Assembly (NCBI GenBank): GCA_014649575.1
Contig: BMTH01000007.1
Location: 248,001-312,000 of the forward strand
Direction of reading: 5' to 3'
DNA length: 64,000 nt
Source: Streptomyces griseoincarnatus
Lineage (GTDB): Bacteria > Actinomycetota > Actinomycetes > Streptomycetales > Streptomycetaceae
Numbering within the stretch: position 1 is the stretch's first letter; each line of letters starts with the position of its first letter. The notes beneath the pieces were generated by a model. It did not search any database. It was not told the DNA's origin and worked only from the letters and a program-made list of their open reading frames with translations. Positions 1-9,460 of the stretch are shown here, one piece after another. The position numbers and the translations under genes are program-made.

Positions 1-1155
1 CCGGCGCACGTCCTGGTGGTCGCCCGTCCGCACCCCGACGAACCGGTCGGCGCCGTCACCGCGCTCTCCTTGGCCGAGCGGGTGGCACGCGGCGACGGGC
101 GCACCCCGGCCACCGATCCGGCGCGCGTCACCTGGGACGTCGTGCTGTGCCTCGACCCGGACGGGGCGGCGCTGAGCGACGGCGTCGAGGAGGCGACGGC
201 CGGTCCCGCGCCCGCCCTGGAGCGCTACTTCCGCGCCGCGTTCCGCCCGGTCGCGGCGGAGCAGCCCGAGTGGGCGCCGATCGAGTCGGCCCGCCTCCCG
301 GAGAGCGGGGCCCTGTTCGACCTGATCGACGACCGGCGGCCGGTCCTCCAGTGCTCCCTGCACGGCATCGAGGCGGGTGGCGCCTTCGCCCAGCTGACGG
401 ACGACCTGCCGGGTTTCGCCGAGGGCTTCCACACGGCGGCCGCCGGCCTCTCCGTCCCGGTCCAGCACGGGACCTTCGACGCCCTGTACTGGGAGAACCC
501 CGCCCCCGGCGTCCATGTCCTGCCCCCGCCGGAGAGTACGGGGCGGCTCGCGGCCGGTTCCGAGAACATCGGCCGGTCCACGTGGTGCGCACCCCGGCGG
601 TACGGCGGTGTCACCGCGATCGTCGAGGTGCCGATGTGGGCGAGCGCGTGGGCCGACGATCCCTCCCCGCGCCCCGACGCCGTAAGCGCCCTGCGCGGGC
701 TGTCGCGGCTGGTGCGGGACGGAGGCGAGCAGGTGACCGCGGTCCTCGACAAGGCGCGCGGCTTCCTGCCGCCGCCCGAGGAGAGCGCGCCCCGGCGCGT
801 GCTGGAGTGGATGGCGGACGGTCTGTACGACCTGGTCGCCACCTCCTGGCAACCCTTGGCCCAGCAGGCGGCCGCGGGCGGGGAGCGCCTCACCACGGCC
901 CAGATCTGCGCTCTGGACGTGGTGGCCCGCCGCCAGCCGCTCCGCGCGGCAGGTCTGCTGCTGCGCCTGCTGTCGGCCTCGGACGACCCCGCGGCGCCCT
1001 CGCTCCACGACGAGCTGCACGCCCTGTTCACGGCCTGGTGCGCGGACTTCGCGCGGGAGTCGGGCCTGCGCTGGGTCCCGGTGCGCGACCAGGTGGACCT
1101 CCAGTCCCGTACGGTCCTGGCAGCGGCGGAGTGCGCGCTGCGCTCCGCGCGCTGA
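1..1155 (+). CDS. M14-like zinc carboxypeptidase (5' end cut off)
   Basis: The reading frame is open from base 1, so the true start lies before the window; the visible part ends at a TGA. Near the left edge the protein reads RPHPDEPVG, which fits the H-x-x-E zinc-binding motif of M14 metallocarboxypeptidase-like proteins. A later CSLHG (about residue 117 of the visible part) can supply the second histidine, and AIVEVP could carry the catalytic glutamate. Known of the family: M14 enzymes remove C-terminal residues or related acyl groups using one zinc ion. No signal peptide is visible, but the N-terminus is missing. The family is assigned from motif order only, and the substrate cannot be told. 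Confidence 0.6.
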   Translation, partial: PAHVLVVARPHPDEPVGAVTALSLAERVARGDGRTPATDPARVTWDVVLCLDPDGAALSDGVEEATAGPAPALERYFRAAFRPVAAEQPEWAPIESARLPESGALFDLIDDRRPVLQCSLHGIEAGGAFAQLTDDLPGFAEGFHTAAAGLSVPVQHGTFDALYWENPAPGVHVLPPPESTGRLAAGSENIGRSTWCAPRRYGGVTAIVEVPMWASAWADDPSPRPDAVSALRGLSRLVRDGGEQVTAVLDKARGFLPPPEESAPRRVLEWMADGLYDLVATSWQPLAQQAAAGGERLTTAQICALDVVARRQPLRAAGLLLRLLSASDDPAAPSLHDELHALFTAWCADFARESGLRWVPVRDQVDLQSRTVLAAAECALRSAR

Positions 1156-1472
1156 GCGGGACCGGCGCACGGGTGGCGCCACGCGGGGCCGCGATCGTCG
1201 TGGTCGACGGGGTTCCCGTACGGGCCTGACCGGACCCCGTTCCAGGTGCCGCGCCCGTCCCGGACCACGTCTTCTCCACGCGCGCGCCACGGGTGAGGTC
1301 CGTGAGGCCCTACGGGAACAGTCCCGGTCCGACTGGGAGGCGTTGAGGTTAGCAACGTCCCGGTCGAATGCATCCCTCACATGACCGGGCGGTTGGCGGA
1401 CGTGTACCCCTCGGCGACATGGCCAGCGATCAACCAGCTGCGGTGGCACCAAAGCTATATACTCTCCCAAAA
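1156..1472. other. Intergenic region, no gene seen
   Basis: This stretch separates the M14-like gene from the toxin-antitoxin pair. Codon-like structure is lacking on both strands and no tRNA-like fold was recognised. Its last 30 bases become strikingly AT-rich (around 1452-1472, with a TATAT segment near 1456) compared with the very GC-rich surroundings, which suits a promoter for the antitoxin gene. Confidence 0.5.
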
Positions 1473-1489
1473 TAACAATTTGTTTGTTA
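1473..1489. promoter_or_regulatory. Palindromic operator candidate before vapB
   Basis: TAACAA and TTGTTA form a perfect 6-bp inverted repeat separated by five bases (TTTGT), ending 11 bases before the antitoxin start codon. It lies in the only AT-rich patch of the area. Known: type II antitoxins with ribbon-helix-helix folds usually bind such short palindromes and repress their own operon. Autoregulation here is inferred from position and symmetry. Confidence 0.45.
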
Positions 1490-1500
1490 AAATGGTCGGC

Positions 1501-1776
1501 ATGACTGAGATCGCACCGGCCCCCGGTGAAGGACCCGTCCGTCCCGTGTCCGTGTCCCTGCACGAAGGCACCATCGCCGCCCTGAAGCAGCGCACCGGTC
1601 GACGCGGCATGTCCGCCTACGTCGAGAGCCTCATCCAGCGGGAACTGGAGCGGGAACGCCTGCGTGAGCTGATCGCCGCCGCGGAGGCCGAGCACGGTCC
1701 GGCGGACCAGCGGGCGGTCGACGCCAAGCGGGAGATTCTGCGCGGTGACGCGGCAAGCTCGGCGGACGCCGCGTGA
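1501..1776 (+). CDS. Ribbon-helix-helix antitoxin (VapB-type)
   Basis: The 91-residue protein has a short beta-strand stretch (PVSVSLHEGTIAAL) followed by two helices including MSAYVESLIQRELER, the layout of ribbon-helix-helix DNA-binding antitoxins. The C-terminal part is charged and helical and would wrap the toxin. The start at 1501 is chosen because the RHH core begins about 17 residues later; an ATG at 1492 in the same frame is possible, and neither has a clear Shine-Dalgarno. Its stop TGA overlaps the GTG of the next gene, so antitoxin and toxin are translationally coupled. The pair is a type II toxin-antitoxin module by gene order and domain content; activity is not shown. Confidence 0.7.
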   Translation: MTEIAPAPGEGPVRPVSVSLHEGTIAALKQRTGRRGMSAYVESLIQRELERERLRELIAAAEAEHGPADQRAVDAKREILRGDAASSADAA

Positions 1777-2165
1777 GCGGGACCCTTGTCCTGGACTGCG
1801 AAGGTCTCTCCAAGCTCGTACGCCGGGATCCCGAGCTGACCGAATGGCTCGCGGCAGCCGACGCCGAGGACGTCCGGGTAGTGACCAGCTCGGTCACCCT
1901 CGTCGAGGCGCGGGATCCGCGAGTCCACCAGGCACATTTCGACTACGCCGTCTCGCGCGTCAACATCGTCCCACCCGGTGAGGCCATCGCCCGACAGGCG
2001 AGCAAGCTGCTCGCCGAGACGGGGCTGCACGGTCACAAGTACGCGCTGGACGCCATCGTCGCGGCGACAGCGCTCGCCTCGCCCCGCCCCACGACCGTGC
2101 TCACCTCCGACCCCGAAGACCTCCAGATGCTCTGCACCGGGGGTGTCACCGTCATCAAAGTCTGA
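1773..2165 (+). CDS. PIN-domain toxin (VapC-type ribonuclease)
   Basis: The 130-residue protein has the acidic residues of PIN ribonucleases in order: Asp in VLDCEGL near the N-terminus, Glu in TLVEARD, Asp in KYALDAIVAATAL, and Asp in LTSDPEDL. Known of the family: VapC toxins cut RNA with Mg2+ held by these acids and are neutralised by the antitoxin encoded just upstream. Length is normal for VapC. The GTG start overlaps the antitoxin stop by four bases (GTGA). All expected acidic residues are present, so the toxin looks intact. The RNA target cannot be read from sequence. Confidence 0.75.
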   Translation: MSGTLVLDCEGLSKLVRRDPELTEWLAAADAEDVRVVTSSVTLVEARDPRVHQAHFDYAVSRVNIVPPGEAIARQASKLLAETGLHGHKYALDAIVAATALASPRPTTVLTSDPEDLQMLCTGGVTVIKV

Positions 2166-2289
2166 CTGTGAGCCCCACATTCGCCTTCCACGGCCGACGA
2201 AACCGCCACACGCCAGCCGGTAGGAACCCAGCACCGGGGAAATGTCGACGAGGCCGGACCGAAACCGGGCCGACCCCGCTGGCCTGCAC

Positions 2290-2545
2290 ACGTGCCAGCT
2301 CGGCCAGAACGAGCCGTGGCTTCACCACACGTTGGCACTGAATGCCTGCGGCCTGCTGCTGACCTGCGGCGAAGCCCCGCCCGCATCTCTGCGGCAAGGC
2401 CGGCACCGCGGACATCGTCGACGCCACCGTCGTCGTCATGGCTGCCAGTCTCGGGGCGATCATCTGGACCTCCGACCTGTACGGCATCCGCGCCCTCATC
2501 GACGCCCAGGACGTCAAGCCCGCTCCCGTCATCCGCACCGTCTGA
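2290..2545 (+). pseudogene. Frameshifted remnant of a second PIN-domain toxin
   Basis: The frame ending at the TGA at 2543 encodes GTADIVDATVVVMAA followed by IIWTSDLYGIRALI, the C-terminal half of a VapC-like PIN domain (the conserved Asp after GTAD-I-V, then TSD). Upstream this frame is interrupted by a stop at 2360, while matching-looking fragments continue in the other forward frames, so at least one frameshift has occurred and no start codon gives an intact PIN domain. It lies directly after an intact VapBC pair, suggesting an older module decayed beside it. The left boundary is approximate. Confidence 0.55.
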
Positions 2546-2835
2546 CCTTCGAAGGTCTGCGGACCCCTACGGACAGCAAGACGGCCTGACCGGCTTTCGC
2601 GCAGGTCAGACCGCCTCTGACGATACGGTCACACGTTGAAGCGGAATGTCTGCGGGCTGATCCTGACTCGCGACGGAGCCCCATCCAGGGCTCTGACCTG
2701 GGATTCCCCGGTTGGCACGCGTTGGCTCACGACGGCTGTTTACGGGTGTCCTGCGGACTGGCTGCGGACTGGCCGGGGGCTCCGAGGCTGTGAAATCCCT
2801 GGCACACCGGTGGGGCCTGCAAGGAGACTGCGCAG
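2546..2835. other. Intergenic region with short repeats
   Basis: No gene is supported here. An 11-bp unit, tgcggactggc, is tandemly duplicated at 2752-2773. The 14-mer acgttgaagcggaa at 2633-2646 is identical to the start of the ychF 3' end (5478-5491), which may be chance or a trace of recombination. A Shine-Dalgarno-like AAGGAG precedes the GTG at 2836. Confidence 0.4.
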
Positions 2836-3222
2836 GTGAGCGACTCCCACCCCTGCCCGTGCTGCGGGCACCGCGTGCTGGACGCGATGCCCGGGTCTTA
2901 CGAGATCTGCCCCGTCTGCTTCTGGGAGGACGACGGGGTCCAGTTCCGCTGGCCCACCATGAGCGGCGGCGCGAACAAGGTTTCCCTGATCGAGGCCCAG
3001 CGCAACTACCAGGACTTCGGCGCCTGCGACCAACACGGCCGGCAGTACGTCCGCCCTCCGGCCGAGGACGAGCCGCTCGACCCCGCCTGGCGCCCCATCG
3101 ACCTGACGCGCGACTCCTTTGAGGACTGGGAAGCCGAGGACCGCGCCCCGTGGCCCGACGACCGCTCGGTGCTCTGCTGGTGGCTGCCCACCTTCTGGCG
3201 CCGGGACCACTCCGCGTCATGA
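2836..3222 (+). CDS. CPCC family cysteine-rich protein
   Basis: The 128-residue protein begins with HPCPCCGHRVLD and then YEICPVCFWEDDGVQF, the two cysteine pairs and aromatic/acidic stretch that define the CPCC cysteine-rich family; the four cysteines probably bind zinc. The rest is acidic and tryptophan-rich. The GTG start follows a good AAGGAG. Its stop overlaps the ATG of the next gene (ATGA), so the two are translationally coupled. Known: the family is of unknown function and often sits in variable genome patches next to other small cytosolic proteins. No catalytic motif is visible. Confidence 0.75.
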   Translation: MSDSHPCPCCGHRVLDAMPGSYEICPVCFWEDDGVQFRWPTMSGGANKVSLIEAQRNYQDFGACDQHGRQYVRPPAEDEPLDPAWRPIDLTRDSFEDWEAEDRAPWPDDRSVLCWWLPTFWRRDHSAS

Positions 3223-3950
3223 CCTCCCCCATCGAGACACTCGTCCAGCAGCTCGACGGCAAGGCCGACGAGTCCTCCGACGCCCGAGCGGAGCTGATTT
3301 GGATCGGCGCCGACGCCATACCCGCCATCATCAACGGCCTGCCTTCCCTCGGCGGCTTCGGCCAGCTGACCGCCATCGAGGTCTTCGAGGAGGTGGGCGA
3401 TCCCCGCTGCGGCCCCGCTCTCATCGACCTGCTGAACAGCGACAACCCGACCGTCCGCGAATGGGCGGCCATGGCCTTGGCGAGCCTGGAGATCGACGGC
3501 GCCGTCGAGCCCCTGCGCCGTGTCCACCGCGCCTGCCTGGAACGGGCGACGCCACCGGACTGGACCGAGCCCAGCGGCATCCGCTGGGCCCTAACCGAAC
3601 TCGGCGCCCGCACCCCCGTCGTCCCACCGCTCACCGCGCGCCTACGAACCACCGCGGCAGACAACGCCCCGGGCTGGCCCTCGACCCACTTCACCGAGAT
3701 CATCAACGACCTGGCCGACCACGCCCAGGTGATCCTCTACTCCCAGTTCTGGCGCGTGGACGCCGACGGCACATACGGCATCTCCGGCCCCGCCCTGGAC
3801 TGGGAACTCGACTGGACCGCGTCCTGGGAGCACCTGGTCGAGGAGTCCCGCACCTGGTCCCTGCTGGAAGCCTCGGAAGCCCCCGCCGGCGACGACATCT
3901 TCGTCGCTCCCACCTGGATCGACCGTACCGACCTGCACCCGGAGAGGTGA
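3219..3950 (+). CDS. HEAT-repeat-containing protein
   Basis: The 243-residue soluble protein has HEAT/armadillo-like helical repeats in its first half: IPAIINGLPSLG, then DPRCGPALIDLLNSDNPTV followed by REWAAMALASLE, then DGAVEPLRRVHRACLE. The second half is acidic and tryptophan-rich and matches no motif I recognise. The ATG at 3219 overlaps the stop of the CPCC gene and is the natural start; the frame is open further upstream inside that gene, but extending it has no ribosome-site support. HEAT repeats usually bind proteins. With coupled neighbours upstream and a DUF6000 gene three bases downstream, a joint role is inferred but unknown. Confidence 0.6.
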   Translation: MTSPIETLVQQLDGKADESSDARAELIWIGADAIPAIINGLPSLGGFGQLTAIEVFEEVGDPRCGPALIDLLNSDNPTVREWAAMALASLEIDGAVEPLRRVHRACLERATPPDWTEPSGIRWALTELGARTPVVPPLTARLRTTAADNAPGWPSTHFTEIINDLADHAQVILYSQFWRVDADGTYGISGPALDWELDWTASWEHLVEESRTWSLLEASEAPAGDDIFVAPTWIDRTDLHPER

Positions 3951-3953
3951 CCG

Positions 3954-4610
3954 ATGCCGTTCCAGCACCCCGAGGAGATCGGCTACGGCTACGTGATCGA
4001 GCGCTACGCGGCAAGGAAGGACTCGGGCCATGCGCGCTACCTCGTCCTGAAAAGTGGTCGATTCCTGCGGCCCGAGTGGCCTCACGGCGAACGTTTCGCC
4101 CATCATCTCGTCGACGACGCGACCACGATCACCGACGCCGAGTTGGAAGCCCTCCTCGGCTACGAGTGGCGCTCGCGCCTCACCGCCGCATGGCTGATCG
4201 GCGTCGACCGCCGCGAACGGTTCCGCGAACGCATCGGCGACCTGCTCCTGGCCAGCGAAGTCTGCTTCTCCGGCAGCGCCTACTGCTTCGCCCTGGCCCG
4301 CTTCGGCACTCACGCGGACGCCGAGATCCTCAGCGCCTACCTCGACCACTACCTCCCCCGCACCGACCTCCGCTACGACCAGCCCGCAGCCCTCGGCGCC
4401 CTCCTCCGCCTCGACGCCCACCTCGGCACCCACCATGCGGACCGCTTCACTCAGCCTGATGGTCTCTGGGACCAGTGGGTCAATGCCCTGGCCCACCTCC
4501 GCGGCTACCCCGCGTCCACCCCCGTCGAGCTGCGCCGCTCGACAGACCTCCGGTGCGAATTCGCCAACGGCTGGTCCCGGCCGTCGCCGCAGCCACCTGA
4601 CCGCGGCTAG
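3954..4610 (+). CDS. DUF6000 family protein
   Basis: The 218-residue protein carries the pattern I associate with DUF6000: YLVLKSGRFLRPEW, then LEALLGYEWRSRLTAAWLIG, RFRERIGDLLLASE, YCFALARFGTHADA and YLPRTDLRYDQPAALGALL. It is predicted cytosolic with no signal or membrane segment. A GGAGAGG precedes the ATG, which lies three bases after the HEAT-protein stop, so it is the third gene of a tight operon. Its stop shares the palindrome CTAG (4607-4610) with the stop of the convergent gene, so the two coding regions overlap by four bases. The function of the family is unknown to me. Confidence 0.7.
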   Translation: MPFQHPEEIGYGYVIERYAARKDSGHARYLVLKSGRFLRPEWPHGERFAHHLVDDATTITDAELEALLGYEWRSRLTAAWLIGVDRRERFRERIGDLLLASEVCFSGSAYCFALARFGTHADAEILSAYLDHYLPRTDLRYDQPAALGALLRLDAHLGTHHADRFTQPDGLWDQWVNALAHLRGYPASTPVELRRSTDLRCEFANGWSRPSPQPPDRG

Positions 4611-5143
4611 GTGGAGTCCGCGTACGCCATGTACCGACCGCACGTGCGGCACATGAAGAGGTAGCCGGTGGGCTGACTGTCCTTGTCCAGAGCACCCAGG
4701 TAGCTCTCCACCGCCTCGGCAGACCACCCCCACGCGTCGGCCTCGCTGCGCAGTTCCTCCCGGGCATCCGGGAAAGCGACCAGCTCGGCCGCCCCTACCG
4801 CCCCCATGAACGCCGCACCATCACCGCAGTGGAAGAACCACTGCGGGTCCTGCCAGGAGGAGAAGCCCGGCGTACACGCACCGACAGACATCACAACCTC
4901 AAGCGGGACATCGTCCCCTATCGGGTCACCGATGAAGTCCGCGTCGTACTTCGCAGCCGCGCTGCCATCCGCGATGCACCACGGGCACAGCAGGTAGGAG
5001 AGTTCCTCGACCGCGTACACCGGGCCCGCGTATATGAACCCCCGCGCCCTCCCGCAGCAGACGCACGTCGTGCCGGACGCAACGACCGCCCCGGTCGCCA
5101 AGGGGTCGGGGTGGTAGGGAAAACCGGGCAACTCATCGGACAT
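4607..5143 (-). CDS. CbrC family protein
   Basis: The 178-residue protein begins MSDELPGFPYHPDPLATGAV and has the CVCCGR, LCPWCIADG and CRTCGRYM cysteine pairs plus the GFIYAGPVYA and WPQ-like (SSWQDPQWFFHCGD) segments of the CbrC/UPF0167 family. In E. coli cbrC is a CreB-regulated gene linked to colicin E2 tolerance; a similar role here is only analogy. The frame is open 34 codons further upstream, but the family's usual N-terminus FPYHPDP supports the ATG at 5143. It converges on the DUF6000 gene, with stop codons sharing CTAG. Confidence 0.7.
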   Translation of the reverse strand: MSDELPGFPYHPDPLATGAVVASGTTCVCCGRARGFIYAGPVYAVEELSYLLCPWCIADGSAAAKYDADFIGDPIGDDVPLEVVMSVGACTPGFSSWQDPQWFFHCGDGAAFMGAVGAAELVAFPDAREELRSEADAWGWSAEAVESYLGALDKDSQPTGYLFMCRTCGRYMAYADST

Positions 5144-5239
5144 GCCGGTCACGCTACCTGCGCACAGGAAGGTCGTGCCGAACCGCACCCGCTCCGCCCG
5201 AAGCCGGTCACGGCCGCAGCGCACGCCCTTGGACTCGCC

Positions 5240-5261
5240 CCCCACCTCTCAAGAGGTGGGG
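5240..5261. repeat. Perfect 9-bp hairpin upstream of the cbrC-like gene
   Basis: CCCCACCTC and GAGGTGGGG flank a four-base TCAA loop about 100 bases upstream of the CbrC-like start. The rest of 5144-5420 shows no gene. The hairpin may be a terminator or an operator; no T-run follows on either strand, which weakens the terminator reading. Confidence 0.4.
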
Positions 5262-5420
5262 CAGTGAGAGTCCGTTCAGCTCGGTACGTCAGGTGGATCT
5301 TCGGTCCCCATGTGCCGCGGTCGGTCGGATTCGGTCCGGTCAGCGGCCCCCTTCTGACGCCCACGGACTGACCGAGTCAACCGCGCACCGCGACCACGCT
5401 GCGCACTCCGCGCGAACCAC

Positions 5421-5462
5421 AAAGGCCGCCCAACCCACTCCGCCGTAGGTCGGACGGCCTTT
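5421..5462 (-). terminator. Terminator after ychF
   Basis: AAAGGCCGCCC and GGACGGCCTTT form an 11-bp stem with one mismatch, 11 bases past the ychF stop on the minus strand. The A/T ends of the stem give a short U-tract on the transcript. Confidence 0.55.
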
Positions 5463-5473
5463 CGCCGGACGTA

Positions 5474-6562
<1,089 letters not shown>

Positions 6563-6743
6563 GTTGCGACTTCCCGTACGTGAGGAGGGGGGCGAGGGCC
6601 GGCCGAGCGGCCGGCGTGGACCGATCCACCAGTCTACGGCGTGCCCGCGACCGACCGGCCGCTGTGTCGAACGCCCGGCCGACGACCGGATCCCGGCGTG
6701 TCTGACGGGCTGCCGGACACATAAAACGACCTAAGTTGGTCCA

Positions 6744-7391
6744 GTGGAGCAACACAGGACGCGACCCGCCCAGCACGTACCGCGACGCGAGCCGGCGCCT
6801 GGCCCGTCGGCGACCCCCCGGACGTCACGGCCGCACGGCCCTCCGCTGCCCCCGCAGGCGGGACGGGCGGCGGGCGGCGGGGTCGCCCGGTCCCCGCGCG
6901 CCCAGCGGCCCCAGCGGTCCCCGCGGCCGGCCGGACGCCGGCCCGCTCCCTCGCCGCCCGCGCGGCGCGTGCCCGGGCCCCGGCTCACCGGGCTGGGCGG
7001 CGGACTGTTCTGCGGAGCCGTGATGCTGGTGCTCGGGCTGCTCACCGAGGCGCTGTTCGGCGCGTCCCTGACCGTCTACGGGGTGCTGTTCCTGCCGGTG
7101 TGCGTGCTGACCGCGCTGTGGGTGCGCGAGGGGGACGTGCTCATCGCGCCCGTCGTGGTGCCGATCGCCTTCGCGGTGGGTCTGGTGCCGGTCGCCGACG
7201 AGGGCGGCGGGAGCGTGCCGGACCGGCTGATGGGCATGGTGACCGGCCTCGCCACCCAGGCGGGCTGGCTCTACGGCGGGACGTTGCTGGCGGGCGCGCT
7301 GGTGCTCGTCCGCCGGGTGAGGCGGGTGCGGCGGGTCAGGACCGCCGGCCGTCGCCCCGCCCGGAACCGGGCGGGCAAGGCGCCGGCCTGA
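6744..7391 (+). CDS. DUF6542 domain membrane protein
   Basis: The 215-residue protein has a long Arg/Pro-rich cytosolic N-terminus (about residues 1-85) and then three or four hydrophobic segments (LGGGLFCGAVMLVLGLLT, VYGVLFLPVCVLTALWV, VLIAPVVVPIAFAVGLV, and a last one near 185), followed by a very basic tail with VRRVRRVRRVR. This layout matches the DUF6542 proteins found beside ychF/ppgK in streptomycetes. The GTG at 6744 is the first usable start. Function unknown. It is divergent from ychF and converges on ppgK. Confidence 0.6.
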   Translation: MEQHRTRPAQHVPRREPAPGPSATPRTSRPHGPPLPPQAGRAAGGGVARSPRAQRPQRSPRPAGRRPAPSPPARRVPGPRLTGLGGGLFCGAVMLVLGLLTEALFGASLTVYGVLFLPVCVLTALWVREGDVLIAPVVVPIAFAVGLVPVADEGGGSVPDRLMGMVTGLATQAGWLYGGTLLAGALVLVRRVRRVRRVRTAGRRPARNRAGKAPA

Positions 7392-7422
7392 GGGGGCCGC
7401 CGAGGCACCCGCCTCAAGGCCC

Positions 7423-8169
<747 letters not shown>

Positions 8170-8359
8170 GGCACCACGTTACGACGACCGGGGGAAGCCC
8201 ACCGGTCGTCGTGGCGGCGACCGCCCATGAGGGCCGGCGTCGTGGTAGGGACTTTCGTCCGGATCGGGCCGGCTGTGAGGTACGGCGTGTCCTCGGCCGC
8301 CCCGCGATGCCGGGACGACTCGGCCGGCCCGCGTCGCCGGGACGATCCGAACGAAGGGC

Positions 8360-9364
8360 CTAGGCCTCGCTGCCCGCGCCGCCCCGCTCGGCCGCCAGCG
8401 CGGCGGCCTCCTCGCGCAGGTCGCGGCGGAGCTCCTTCGGCAGGGAGAAGGTGATGGACTCCTCGGCCGCCTTGACGATCTCCACGTCCTCGAAGCCGCG
8501 CTGCGACAGCCACTCGAGGACCTGCTCGACCAGCACCTCCGGCACCGAGGCGCCCGAGGTCACGCCGACCGTGGTGACGCCCTCCAGCCAGGCCTCGTCG
8601 ATCTCGTCGGCGAAGTCCACCAGGTACGCCTCGCGGGCGCCGGCCAGCTTGGCGACCTCGACCAGGCGCTTGGAGTTGGAGGAGTTGCGGGAGCCGACGA
8701 CGATGACCAGGTCGGCCTCGGCGCCCATTTGCTTCACCGCGAGCTGGCGGTTCTGCGTGGCGTAGCAGATGTCGTCGCTGGGCGGGGAGATGAGCTGCGG
8801 GAACTTCTCCTTGAGGGCGTCGACGGTCTCCATGGTCTCGTCGACGCTGAGCGTGGTCTGGGAGAGCCAGACGACCTTCGACGGGTCGCGGACCTCGACC
8901 TTCTCCACGTCGGCCGGGCCGTCCACCAGCTGGATGTGGTCGGGGGCCTCGCCGGAGGTGCCGATGACCTCCTCGTGGCCCTCGTGCCCGATCAGGAGGA
9001 TGTCGTAGTCCTCGTTGGCGAAACGGACCGCCTCCTTGTGGACCTTGGTGACCAGCGGGCAGGTGGCGTCGATGGTGGCGAGGCGGCCGCGCTCGGCCTC
9101 CTCGTGGACGACGGGGGCGACGCCGTGCGCGGAGAACATCACGATGTTGCCGGGGGGCACCTCCTCCGTCCGCTCGACGAAGATCGCGCCCTTCCTCTCC
9201 AGGGTCTGCACGACGTACTTGTTGTGCACGATCTCGTGCCGTACGTAGACGGGAGCCCCGTACTGCTCGAGGGCCTTCTCGACGGCGATCACGGCGCGGT
9301 CCACCCCCGCGCAGTAGCCCCGGGGGGCGGCGAGCAGGACACGGCGGCCAGTCGAAGCGGTCAT
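8360..9364 (-). CDS. ispH: 4-hydroxy-3-methylbut-2-enyl diphosphate reductase
   Basis: The 334-residue protein has the three cysteine motifs that hold the 4Fe-4S cluster of IspH/LytB: PRGYCAGVDRAV near the N-terminus, IDATCPLVTKVHKEA and DDICYATQNRQ, plus the SRNSSNSKRL substrate motif. It catalyses the last step of the MEP isoprenoid pathway, making IPP and DMAPP from HMBPP in the cytosol. The ATG at 9364 is taken as the start; another ATG three codons upstream (9373) is in frame. The long frame continuing upstream overlaps xseA on the other strand and is not coding. It is divergent from xseA. Confidence 0.95.
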   Translation of the reverse strand: MTASTGRRVLLAAPRGYCAGVDRAVIAVEKALEQYGAPVYVRHEIVHNKYVVQTLERKGAIFVERTEEVPPGNIVMFSAHGVAPVVHEEAERGRLATIDATCPLVTKVHKEAVRFANEDYDILLIGHEGHEEVIGTSGEAPDHIQLVDGPADVEKVEVRDPSKVVWLSQTTLSVDETMETVDALKEKFPQLISPPSDDICYATQNRQLAVKQMGAEADLVIVVGSRNSSNSKRLVEVAKLAGAREAYLVDFADEIDEAWLEGVTTVGVTSGASVPEVLVEQVLEWLSQRGFEDVEIVKAAEESITFSLPKELRRDLREEAAALAAERGGAGSEA

Positions 9365-9460
9365 GCGTCCCATCGTACGGGCCGTGTCCGCGGGGTCCTG
9401 GCACGGTGCGCCGTCGGTGGCGGCGCACCGGTGTCGGCGGGGCGCACTACGCTCGCGGGC

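Noticed and set aside
1381..1500. Antitoxin start at 1381
   Set aside because: It would put the AT-rich promoter and operator palindrome inside the gene and add residues with no RHH character.
2623..2700. tRNA gene fragment or attachment site before the CPCC gene
   Set aside because: A few words recall tRNA-like text in translation, but no T-loop GGTTCGA-type sequence or cloverleaf could be folded, and no integrase is present.
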